NCBI GenBank assembly: GCA_964625145.1
Contig: CAZVAQ010000099.1
Location: 1-12,790, forward strand
DNA from: CAYTRP01 sp964625145
GTDB lineage: Bacteria; Sumerlaeota; Sumerlaeia; SLMS01; JAHLLQ01
Direction: 5' to 3'
DNA: 12,790 bases
In this document: positions 1 through 5,945 of the stretch, piece by piece
Position numbering within the stretch: position 1 is the stretch's first letter
How the letters are laid out: each line of letters begins with the position of its first letter
Position numbers and translations under genes: made by a program
The notes under the pieces: model-generated
What the model saw: only the letters and a program-made list of their open reading frames with translations
Told to the model about the DNA's origin: nothing
The model's database searches: none

Positions 1-151
1 ATTCCACGATGGCCACTCCTCTTGCTGTAGTCAAGGTTCCAAACTTGGATATCCCCTAGGGAGGTTTGGTGGCGAAGGACTTTCAGGGAGGAGGCGCGGT
101 GGGGATGTCCTTGCTTTTATGAGTTTTGGCCGCCCTATGTGGAGTCCCCCC

Positions 152-179
152 TTGACTTACTCAGCATCCTGAGTAATTT
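152..179 (+). promoter_or_regulatory. Candidate promoter of the DUF4143 ATPase gene
   Basis: TTGACT at 152-157 resembles a sigma70 -35 box. TAATTT at 174-179 is a weak -10 candidate after a 16-nt spacer. Transcription from here would begin near 186-188, at the ATG at 188. No Shine-Dalgarno sequence is visible before that ATG, so a leaderless or nearly leaderless mRNA fits. This is inference from pattern only, and the same bases also form inverted repeats. Confidence 0.35.
157..176. repeat. Inverted repeat 1 upstream of the DUF4143 ATPase
   Basis: A perfect 8-bp inverted repeat, TTACTCAG / CTGAGTAA, with a 4-nt centre (CATC). It lies between the candidate -35 and -10 boxes. The half-site core ACTCA/TGAGT recurs in the next repeat one base downstream, so the two look like paired binding sites for a dimeric protein. 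Confidence 0.75.
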
Positions 180-199
180 TACTCAGTATGATGAGTAAA
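178..199. repeat. Inverted repeat 2, containing the start codon
   Basis: A perfect 8-bp inverted repeat, TTTACTCA / TGAGTAAA, with a 6-nt centre (GTATGA) that holds the ATG at 188. The right arm encodes residues 2-4 of the ATPase. Together with repeat 1 it forms tandem operator-like palindromes sharing the ACTCA core. Binding or folding here would cover both the promoter and the start codon. Confidence 0.75.
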
Positions 200-1393
200 T
201 CAGCGACCACCTTTCAGCGCCCTTATGCCGCCGAGTTGGCCCGCCGTCTGGCCGAGTCGCGGCGGTTCATCCAGGCGGTGACCGGGCCGCGGACGGTGGG
301 TAAGACCACGCTGGTCCAACAGGTGGTCGAGGCGGGGGGGCGTCCTTTCCGGTTCGTCAGTGCCGACGAGCCCACCCTGCGTGGCGAAGAGTGGTTGGCC
401 GAGCAGTGGGATGCTGCCCGGCTGACGTTTGGGAAGGCGGGTGGGATTCTGGTCGTGGACGAGATCCAGAAGGTCGCCAACTGGTCGGAGTCCGTGAAGC
501 GGCTGTGGGACGAGGACACGCGCAAGCGCCGGCCGTTGAAAGTTGTGTTGCTGGGATCGGCGCCGTTGCTGATCCAGCGAGGACTGACCGAAAGTCTGGC
601 TGGGCGATTCGAAGTGCTGCACATGCCGCACTGGTCGCTTGAGGAGATGCGTGAGGCATTCGGATTTTCGCTGGAGCAGTATCTCTACTTCGGAGGCTAT
701 CCGGGCGTGGCATCGCTGGTGAAGGAACCGGCGCGGTGGCGTCGCTTCATTCTTGACTCACTTGTGGAAACGGCGATCTCGCGCGACGTCTTGCTGCTCA
801 CGCGCGTGGACAAGCCGGCGCTGCTGCGGCGCTTGTTTGAGCTTGGATGTGAATACTCGGGGCAGGTGTTGTCCTACACGAAGATGCTCGGTCAACTTCA
901 GGACGCGGGCAACACGGTCACTCTTGCGCACTATCTTGATCTGCTGGCGTCGGCAGGCATGGTCATGGGGTTACAGAAATTTTCCGGCGAAGCCGTGCGG
1001 CGGCGTGCTTCAAGTCCGAAATTGCAGGTGATGAACACGGCGCTGATGACCGCGACGTCCGGCCTTTCCCCGTCGGAAGCGCGCGAAGACCGGGAGTACT
1101 TCGGGCACCTTGTGGAATCCGCCGTGGGGGCTCATTTGGTGAACGCACAAGCTCGCGGAGTTTGCCAGGTTGCCTATTGGCGGGAAGGCAACAGGGAGGT
1201 GGACTTTGTGGTTCGTGCCGGGAATCGCCTTGTTGCGATTGAAGTGAAGAGCGGGAGCAAGACGGGTTCGCTCTCGGGTATGAGCGCCTTTGCAGAGGCG
1301 TTCAAGCCAACGCGCAAACTGCTCGTTGGAGCCGACGGAATATCGCTGGAGGACTTCCTGTCCCAGCCCGTCGAGTATTGGGTGGCATCCTGA
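188..1393 (+). CDS. ATP-binding protein, AAA+ ATPase with DUF4143 C-terminal domain
   Basis: A 401-aa ATPase of the AAA_14/DUF4143 family. Walker A is GPRTVGKT at residues 33-40 and Walker B is ILVVDE at 87-92. A sensor-like LLGSAPLL segment (121-128) is followed by GLTESLAGR, and YLYFGGYPG (165-173) is typical of the family. The C-terminus looks like a PD-(D/E)xK nuclease fold: E310, D339 (REVDFVV) and E352-x-K354 (IEVKSG). Family members are common, patchily distributed accessory genes of uncertain function; defence or stress roles have been suggested but are not established. ATG at 188 is the annotated start and ATG at 191 is the alternative. No ribosome binding site is visible, and two palindromes precede or overlap the start. 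The 3' end stops 5 nt from the convergent methyltransferase. The family call is solid; the role is unknown. Confidence 0.9.
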   Translation: MMSKSATTFQRPYAAELARRLAESRRFIQAVTGPRTVGKTTLVQQVVEAGGRPFRFVSADEPTLRGEEWLAEQWDAARLTFGKAGGILVVDEIQKVANWSESVKRLWDEDTRKRRPLKVVLLGSAPLLIQRGLTESLAGRFEVLHMPHWSLEEMREAFGFSLEQYLYFGGYPGVASLVKEPARWRRFILDSLVETAISRDVLLLTRVDKPALLRRLFELGCEYSGQVLSYTKMLGQLQDAGNTVTLAHYLDLLASAGMVMGLQKFSGEAVRRRASSPKLQVMNTALMTATSGLSPSEAREDREYFGHLVESAVGAHLVNAQARGVCQVAYWREGNREVDFVVRAGNRLVAIEVKSGSKTGSLSGMSAFAEAFKPTRKLLVGADGISLEDFLSQPVEYWVAS

Positions 1394-1398
1394 CCCTC

Positions 1399-2154
1399 TC
1401 ACCCCACCGCCGCCCATTCCACGAAGGTTCGGTAGTGGAATGTGACGCTGCCGTATTGCTGGTGGCGGGCGAAGAGTGACTTGAGTCCGGCGATGAGGTT
1501 TGCGTGGTCAGTTCCTTCCTTTGGCGCGTAGGAGCTGGAGAGCACGCGGCCGATTAGGCCGGCTTCGTCAAAGATCTGGTGGTTGCGGAACTCAGCGGAT
1601 TGCACGCGTGATGGATCGTCGAGCCAGTTGTGCAGGGAATGGTACCGCGCGCGGACGCGGATGTACTCGGGGAGGAGGTCGGTCAGGAGCTTTTCATATT
1701 CGCGCATGAAGTCGGAAGCGTCGAGGGCGCGGTCGTTGGCGACGATGACGAACCAATGCGGTGCGCGGGTGATGCGGCGGATCTCGGCGAGGGTCGGTTG
1801 CGGGTCGAACCAGTGCATGGCCTGGCCGGCGGTGACGATGTCGATGGATGCATCGGGGAGCGTGGTGGCTTCGGCGGTGGCGGCGACGCTGTGGAAACTG
1901 CGGAATCGCACGAGGTGTTGCTCGCCGGCGGTGCGCATGGCTTGGTTTGGTTCGACGCCATGGACGGTGCAGCCGTGTTCGAGGAAGAGTTCGCTGAGGA
2001 AGCCGGTGCCGGATCCCAAGTCGGCGATGGTGGAGTGTGGAGTCAGGAGGCCTTTTGCGGCGAGCAGGTCGACGATGGCTCGCGGATAGCGCGGACGGTA
2101 CAGCAGGTAGTCGCTTGCGCGGTCGGAGAATCGGGCGGTGGGTTCGACGGTCAT
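1399..2154 (-). CDS. Class I SAM-dependent methyltransferase
   Basis: A 251-aa protein of the Methyltransf_11 / UbiE-SmtA-like type. Motif I, ADLGSGTGFLS at residues 44-54, is the glycine-rich SAM-binding loop. VEPN at 67-70 ends with the acidic region that binds the ribose hydroxyls. A TAGQAMHWFD segment at about 108-117 matches the post-motif region of this family. The N-terminal FSDRASDYLLYRPRYP is also typical of stand-alone small-molecule methyltransferases of this group, and this is why ATG at 2154 was chosen over the upstream in-frame ATG at 2265, which would add 37 unrelated residues. No good Shine-Dalgarno sequence is seen at 2154. The substrate cannot be told from sequence. The gene is divergent from the sulfatase (125 nt apart) and convergent with the DUF4143 ATPase. 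Confidence 0.88.
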   Translation of the reverse strand: MTVEPTARFSDRASDYLLYRPRYPRAIVDLLAAKGLLTPHSTIADLGSGTGFLSELFLEHGCTVHGVEPNQAMRTAGEQHLVRFRSFHSVAATAEATTLPDASIDIVTAGQAMHWFDPQPTLAEIRRITRAPHWFVIVANDRALDASDFMREYEKLLTDLLPEYIRVRARYHSLHNWLDDPSRVQSAEFRNHQIFDEAGLIGRVLSSSYAPKEGTDHANLIAGLKSLFARHQQYGSVTFHYRTFVEWAAVG

Positions 2155-2263
2155 GGTAAGTGTGTGCGGGGGGCGTGCATTGCAGCGCAATCGGGAGTTG
2201 GCGGGGAACTTGCCGTTTGACCTCCACGGTGGGCTGTCGTTCACTAGTGCCTGCAAGTCCAAC

Positions 2264-2270
2264 AAGGGGA
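2264..2270 (+). promoter_or_regulatory. Ribosome binding site setting the sulfatase start
   Basis: AAGGGGA lies 9 nt before the ATG at 2280. It supports that start over in-frame starts up to 120 nt upstream, which would put a non-signal-like 40-residue extension in front of the signal peptide. Confidence 0.6.
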
Positions 2271-2279
2271 TCCCGGTCC

Positions 2280-3845
2280 ATGCGCACTTCGCTGCTCGCC
2301 CTGCCGTTGCTTCTGGCTTCCTCTGCGCCGATGGCGGCGCAGGAGCCGGCCAAGCCCGAACGCCCCAACATTCTGCTGATCTTCACGGACGATCACGCGT
2401 GGCAGGCGGTGAGCGCGTATTCGGATCATCTGATGCAGACGCCAAACCTGGATCGCATCGCCGACGAGGGGATACGCTTTGACCGCGCGTTGGTGCCGAA
2501 CCCGATCAGCGGCCCTTCGCGGGCGTGCGTGTTGACGGGAAAGTATTCGCACAAGAACGGTTACTACCGCAACGCGACGCGACAGCCGTTTGATGGTTCG
2601 CAGTGGACTTTCCCGAAGTCGCTGCAGGCGGCGGGATACGAGACGGCCTTGATCGGGAAGTGGCACTTGGGCGACCAGCAGGCCCCGCAGGGTTTTCATT
2701 ACTCGGCGGTGTTGATCGGCCAGGGGCCGTACTACAACCCGAGGATCCTGGTGGATCCCAATGGTGATGGGAACCGTCACGAGGAAACAGTCACCGGCTA
2801 CACGACTGACATCGTGACCGATTGGGCGCTGGAGTGGCTGGACGAGCGACAGAAGAGCGGCGATGAGCGGCCGTTCCTGCTGATGTTGCAACACAAGGCG
2901 CCGCATCGCGCGTGGGATCCGGCGCCGCGGCATCTGGCGGATTTCGAGGATGTGACCTACCCCGAACCGCCAACGCTCTTCAGCAATCATGAAGGAATGC
3001 CGCGCGCGGCACGGCAGGCGGACATGCGCATCAGCGAGACGTTGGTGGATCGCGACCTGAAGTTGATGGACATTCCGGGGCTGACGGATGAGCAGCGCGC
3101 CGTGTGGGATGCGTACTACAAGCCCCGCAATGCGGCATTCAAGGAAATGAACCTGACGGGCGATGATCTCGTCCGGTGGAAATACCAGCGCTACATTCGC
3201 GACTACCTGAAGTGTGTGCTGGCGGTGGACGAGAATGTCGGGCGCGTGCTGGATTATCTGGATGAGACCGGCCTCAGCGACAACACGGTCGTGGTGTATG
3301 CTTCGGACCAGGGGTTCTTCCTGGGCGAGCATGGTTGGTTCGACAAGCGTTGGATCTACGAGGAGTCGCTGCGCACACCCATGTTGATGCGTTGGCCGGG
3401 GCATATCGAGCCGGGTAGCTCGACGGACGAGATCGTCTCGGTGATCGACATTGCGCCGACGTTCCTGGAGATGGCCGGCGCGCCCGTACCGGAGGACGTT
3501 CAAGGCCGCTCCTTCGTGCCGCTCCTGACGGGGGAAACGCCGGAGGATTGGCGGGATTCCTTTTACTTCCACTACTATGAATATCCCGGCTGGCACGCCG
3601 TGCGGAAGCATTATGGCGTGGTGGAGAAGAGGTACAAGCTTGCGTACTTCTATGAGATGGACATGCAGACGTGGTTGCTGATCGATCGCATCGCGGATCC
3701 ATCGGAGCAGACGAACTTCTACGGCCGTCCGGAGTACGCGCAGGTGACGGAGCGGCTGAAGGCAGAGCTGGAGCGGCTTCGGGCGGAGCTGGAAGTCCCC
3801 GATCCCGATCCGCCGGAGTCGTATCCGATTGGCGAGCCGTTCTGA
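2280..3845 (+). CDS. Secreted Ser-type sulfatase (S1 family)
   Basis: A 521-aa arylsulfatase-fold enzyme that hydrolyses sulfate esters, probably from glycans. Residues 1-20 form a signal peptide (charged MR, hydrophobic core, AMAAQ-like end), so it acts in the periplasm or outside the cell. D37-D38 (FTDDH) are metal ligands. The signature P-I-S-G-P-S-R-A-C-V-L-T-G is a full match with Ser77 in the position converted to formylglycine, making it Ser-type; such enzymes need a radical-SAM anSME maturase, not found in this window. GKWHLG (about 128-133) and SDQGFFLGEHGWFDK (from about residue 288) supply further conserved active-site residues. The GKYSHKNG segment resembles sulfatases annotated as N-acetylglucosamine-6-sulfatases, but substrate assignment is weak. 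The length is normal for the family, with the usual C-terminal subdomain present. It stands alone, with no carbohydrate-utilisation neighbours. Confidence 0.93.
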   Translation: MRTSLLALPLLLASSAPMAAQEPAKPERPNILLIFTDDHAWQAVSAYSDHLMQTPNLDRIADEGIRFDRALVPNPISGPSRACVLTGKYSHKNGYYRNATRQPFDGSQWTFPKSLQAAGYETALIGKWHLGDQQAPQGFHYSAVLIGQGPYYNPRILVDPNGDGNRHEETVTGYTTDIVTDWALEWLDERQKSGDERPFLLMLQHKAPHRAWDPAPRHLADFEDVTYPEPPTLFSNHEGMPRAARQADMRISETLVDRDLKLMDIPGLTDEQRAVWDAYYKPRNAAFKEMNLTGDDLVRWKYQRYIRDYLKCVLAVDENVGRVLDYLDETGLSDNTVVVYASDQGFFLGEHGWFDKRWIYEESLRTPMLMRWPGHIEPGSSTDEIVSVIDIAPTFLEMAGAPVPEDVQGRSFVPLLTGETPEDWRDSFYFHYYEYPGWHAVRKHYGVVEKRYKLAYFYEMDMQTWLLIDRIADPSEQTNFYGRPEYAQVTERLKAELERLRAELEVPDPDPPESYPIGEPF

Positions 3846-3873
3846 GGGGAGGGTTTTGGTGAGCCGCGAAATG

Positions 3874-3900
3874 GCGCAAGAGGCGCAAAATGCCCAAAAA
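3874..3900 (+). repeat. Short 9-nt tandem repeat, unit GCGCAA + 3 variable bases
   Basis: Three adjacent units GCGCAAGAG, GCGCAAAAT and GCCCAAAAA, with a degenerate shorter copy just upstream (3866-3873). It sits in the 133-nt gap between the sulfatase stop and the mntA remnant, in non-coding DNA. Its layout of six conserved and three variable bases matches the arrays at 5358-5393 and 10669-10740. Confidence 0.55.
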
Positions 3901-3965
3901 GGGGGAGATGAGGGGCACCAGTGTGCCGTTTGACGAGCAGCCCCCTGTGTGATTGCATGTCGGGA

Positions 3966-3970
3966 AGAGG
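3966..3970 (+). promoter_or_regulatory. Likely ribosome binding site of the mntA remnant
   Basis: AGAGG sits 8 nt before the TTG at 3979 and favours that start (protein beginning MKTLPID) over the GTG at 3949, whose extra ten residues do not look like the family. Confidence 0.4.
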
Positions 3971-3978
3971 TGTTTGTC

Positions 3979-4283
3979 TTGAAGACGCTTCCCATCGACA
4001 CTCCGATTGCTGCCATTCAGGCCTACTGCCAAAGGCACCGGGTGCAGCGTCTGTCGTTGTTTGGATCGGTGCTGCGCGATGACTTCACGCAGGAGAGCGA
4101 TGTGGATGTCCTTCTGGAGTTTGAGCCGGGTGCAGGGTGGGGATGATCGCGTTTGAAGGCTTGCAGCTGGAGCTGAGCGAGATCCTTGGCCGACGTGTTG
4201 ACCTGAACACTCCAGAATCCCTGAGTCCGTATTCTGTGGACGAGGTTCTGCGCGAGGCCGTGCCAATCCAAGTCGCGGCATGA
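3979..4283 (+). pseudogene. mntA: MntA-type minimal nucleotidyltransferase antitoxin, frameshifted
   Basis: In MntA-HepT toxin-antitoxin systems MntA adds AMP to the HEPN toxin HepT and silences it. The first frame carries the minimal nucleotidyltransferase motif: G29-S30, ten residues, then D41-V-D43 (LFGSVLRDDF...SDVDVLLEFEPG). The reading then runs into TGA at 4144-4146. Shifting frame after 4134 restores the rest: VGMIAFEGLQLELSEILGRR, then VDLNTPESLSPYS and VDEVLREAVPIQVAA, ending with TGA at 4281-4283. The two frames join as EFEPGA(R)VGMIAFEG, which is how intact relatives read, so one base appears missing at about 4135. The repaired protein would be 101 aa, normal for the family. A sequencing error could explain this lesion alone, but the adjacent toxin remnant is also wrecked. 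The first frame alone keeps the catalytic motif but not the C-terminal half. Confidence 0.85.
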
Positions 4284-4516
4284 TGACCTGGTTGGTCTTG
4301 AGCCGATGAGGAGCCACGCGCGCATCGCCAGACGTTCAGGGGCTGGCCCCCAGGATTCCGTGGCATTTGATTCGTGGGATGAGAATCCGGCTAATCCGTG
4401 GCTATGACCGCGTGGATGAGGATCGGCTTTGACGCACGATTCGAGAGGATCTGCCCCCACTGATCCGCGAACTCGACGTTCTTCTGGCACACTTCAAGGG
4501 AAGAGAAGACTGCTAA
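4284..4516 (+). pseudogene. hepT: Remnant of a HepT (HEPN, DUF86) toxin
   Basis: HepT is a HEPN-domain RNase toxin partnered by MntA. From 4310 one frame reads GATRASPDVQGLAPRIPW, HLIRGMRIRLIRGYDRVDED and RL, then TGA at 4430-4432, then RTIREDLPPLIRELDVLL, AHFKGREDC and TAA at 4514-4516. This follows the C-terminal half of HepT proteins, which usually read like ...SPE...IPW..I.GMRNRLIHGY..VD...LW.TI..DLPPLI. The lesions are the loss of about the first 45-50 codons, TGA at 4307 and TGA at 4430 (where relatives have Trp), and catalytic changes: the RNxxxH motif (codons from 4382) reads R-I-R-L-I-R, so Asn and His are both lost. It cannot make an active toxin. It follows the mntA remnant directly, as in intact operons. 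Confidence 0.8.
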
Positions 4517-4598
4517 TGTCCCCCCAAACGCCCCTTGCGCATGCTCCGGGGGGTGCGTCAGGTTCCGGTCCACCACTTTGCGAGGACGGCGACCACCG

Positions 4599-4913
4599 GT
4601 GAGACGACTTTCCCTCCTACTTGGCTTCTGCGCCCTGGCTGTTGTGCCCCTGATCTCGTCCTGTGCAGGGCGGGGGGTGGATCGGTGCTACTTGCCGATG
4701 GCGCGTTATCAGCCCCTCAAGGAGATCTTCCAAGAGACCGGCAGCATGCAGCAGGTCGAGGAGATCATGGAGGAGGAGAAGTGGGCCCAATGCGAGCGCA
4801 ATCAGTTCCGGTATTATCTGACGCGGGACTTGTATCTGGAGTCGTTGGAGCGTGAGATGATGACGCGGCCGACGGGCGGGCAGAACTTTGTGAGCCTTGA
4901 GCCGGGCTCCTGA
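4599..4913 (+). CDS. Small predicted lipoprotein of unknown function
   Basis: About 104 aa from GTG at 4599 (MRRLSLLLGFCALAVVPLI then SSC). It has a short basic n-region, a hydrophobic core and a lipobox ISSC with the lipidated Cys at residue 22, so it is probably anchored in the outer or inner membrane facing the periplasm. The mature part is about 83 residues, polar and rich in Glu, with a helix-prone stretch (QQVEEIMEEEKWAQCER). I recognise no domain. TTG at 4578 is an alternative start adding seven basic residues; GAGGA at 4582-4586 lies 12 nt before the GTG. The TPR-like gene starts 18-21 nt downstream, which suggests a shared transcript with it, the FKBP lipoprotein and perhaps rnd. Confidence 0.7.
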   Translation: MRRLSLLLGFCALAVVPLISSCAGRGVDRCYLPMARYQPLKEIFQETGSMQQVEEIMEEEKWAQCERNQFRYYLTRDLYLESLEREMMTRPTGGQNFVSLEPGS

Positions 4914-4931
4914 TTCCACCCGGGTGGGTGG

Positions 4932-5276
4932 GTGATGGCCTTTGTCCCGCGGTTTTCCCTGCTTTTCAAGATCCTGTTTCGCATTCGCGATCGTGCCGCC
5001 GCCGAGGGGCTTTTCCTTCGGGGGTCGGTGGCGTTTGAGGCGGGGGAGGTGGAGGATGCCCGGCTGATCTTCACCTATGGGAAAGCGCTCGACCCGACAC
5101 TGGCAGGAAACCACTATAACTATGCCGTGACGCTGGAGAGGCTGGGCGCTCCAGCCGCGCAAAAGCGCCGCGCGTGGGAGGAGTACCTCGCCGCGGCCGA
5201 GAAGGATCCCAAGCAAGGCGAGGAGCACAAGAGGGTGGCGGAGGAGAGATTGAGAAGGATAATGGATGAAGGATAA
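4932..5276 (+). CDS. Small TPR-like protein of unknown function
   Basis: A 114-aa protein with no signal peptide cleavage site. Residues 25-95 have the spacing of tetratricopeptide helices: AEGLFLRGSVAFEAGEVEDA, then a second helix pair containing GNHYNYAVTLERLG and AWEEYLAAAEKDP. TPR helices usually mediate protein-protein contacts. The N-terminus (FVPRFSLLFKILFRIRDR) is hydrophobic and basic and could be an amphipathic or membrane-associated helix. The start is GTG at 4932 or ATG at 4935; GGTGGGTGGG upstream is a poor ribosome binding site. It lies between two lipoprotein genes in the same direction, and its last codons are part of a 7-nt tandem repeat. The partner and the function are not evident. 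Confidence 0.7.
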   Translation: MMAFVPRFSLLFKILFRIRDRAAAEGLFLRGSVAFEAGEVEDARLIFTYGKALDPTLAGNHYNYAVTLERLGAPAAQKRRAWEEYLAAAEKDPKQGEEHKRVAEERLRRIMDEG

Positions 5277-5291
5277 AGGACAAAGGTGAAA
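5257..5291 (+). repeat. 7-nt tandem repeat spanning stop, RBS and next start
   Basis: Five adjacent heptamers: GGATAAT, GGATGAA, GGATAAA, GGACAAA and GGTGAAA. The array covers the last codons and stop (5274-5276) of the TPR-like gene, the AAGGA that serves as ribosome binding site (5276-5280), and the GTG start (5286) of the FKBP gene. The period is not a multiple of three, so gain or loss of a unit would change the 3' end of one gene and the spacing or start of the next. Confidence 0.65.
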
Positions 5292-5882
5292 AGCTTGACA
5301 ATGGAGACTATGCTGAGAATGCAGGGCCAGACCGGATGGTTTGTTGAGTCGGTCTTGCGCATCTCCCTGCTGTCCCTTCTGTCCTTGCTATCCCTTTTTT
5401 ATCTGGGATGCAAATCCCCAACCGAGGAACCGGCGGGGCGAGGGGACGGGGCGCAAGTCGAGGCCACTCAGACGCCTGTGCCCACGGCGACGCCTCGGCC
5501 GCCAGAGAAATTGGAGTTGGAAGGAGGGGTGGTTGTGGATGTCGTGCAATGGGGCGCGGGTGCGCTGGCCACGGATGGCGACGCCGTGCGGTTGCACTAT
5601 CGGCTGGCGGATGCGGAAGGTGCAGTACTTGACGACACCCGGGACCGAAAGGGCGTGTACGAGGTCATCCTCGGTGAGGCGGAAGCCCTGCCCGGCTTGG
5701 ATCTGGCCCTGCGGCGACTCCCCGCCGGCTCCTTGGCAAAGGTTCATTTGCCCGCGAGTTCTGCTTTCGCCGACCGCGGGTATGCGGACATTATTCCCCC
5801 CGGTGCGGATCTGTGGCTCGAGATCGAGGTTCTGGAGATCGTGCCGGCCAATTCGCCCGATTCTGCCCTGGATGGGTTGTAA
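5286..5882 (+). CDS. FKBP-type peptidyl-prolyl isomerase, predicted lipoprotein
   Basis: A 198-aa protein from GTG at 5286. After a 24-residue leader comes a hydrophobic core of repeated Ser-Leu-Leu, then YLGC with the probable lipidated Cys at residue 42. A Pro/Thr/Glu-rich linker (48-74) leads to an FKBP domain (about 76-187): GDAVRLHYRLADAEGAVLDD, PGLDLALRRLPAGSLAKVHL, FADRGYADIIPPGADLWLEI. FKBPs catalyse cis-trans isomerisation of prolyl bonds; here the site would be the periplasmic face of a membrane. The start is uncertain. GTG at 5286 has AAGGA 5 nt upstream. TTG at 5355 would give a textbook lipoprotein signal (MRISLLS...GC) but lacks a clear ribosome binding site. Both the start region and the signal core lie in short tandem repeats. 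Confidence 0.85.
   Translation: MKSLTMETMLRMQGQTGWFVESVLRISLLSLLSLLSLFYLGCKSPTEEPAGRGDGAQVEATQTPVPTATPRPPEKLELEGGVVVDVVQWGAGALATDGDAVRLHYRLADAEGAVLDDTRDRKGVYEVILGEAEALPGLDLALRRLPAGSLAKVHLPASSAFADRGYADIIPPGADLWLEIEVLEIVPANSPDSALDGL
5358..5393 (+). repeat. 9-nt tandem repeat encoding the FKBP signal-peptide core
   Basis: Four units of 9 nt: CGCATCTCC, CTGCTGTCC, CTTCTGTCC and TTGCTATCC, that is, three variable bases plus a CTGTCC-like hexamer. The reading frame is kept (9 = 3 codons), giving the SLL-SLL-SLL hydrophobic stretch. A unit gained or lost would lengthen or shorten the signal core without a frameshift. Confidence 0.5.
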
Positions 5883-5945
5883 GTCACTGAAGGCCCAGAC
5901 TCGCGCAGGCTTCCAACTTCCTGAAATGGTGCGCCCTTAACCTTC

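Noticed and set aside
1..150. Possible end of a gene or regulatory RNA at the left edge
   Set aside because: All frames are short and no motif, terminator or tRNA-like fold is visible; nothing can be supported before the promoter near 152.
2244..4016. A 590-codon open frame on the minus strand opposite the sulfatase gene
   Set aside because: Its translation is rich in Arg, His and Gln with no domain, and it mirrors the high-GC codon use of a clear sulfatase. It is a shadow frame.
4520..4553. CCCCCC (4520-4525) and GGGGGG (4548-4553) as a terminator after the hepT remnant
   Set aside because: The stem is only six G-C pairs around a 22-nt loop with no T-run after it.
5295..5323. TTGACA at 5295-5300 as a promoter -35 box inside the FKBP gene start
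   Set aside because: No good -10 box lies 16-18 nt downstream, and the site falls in the first codons of the gene; probably chance.
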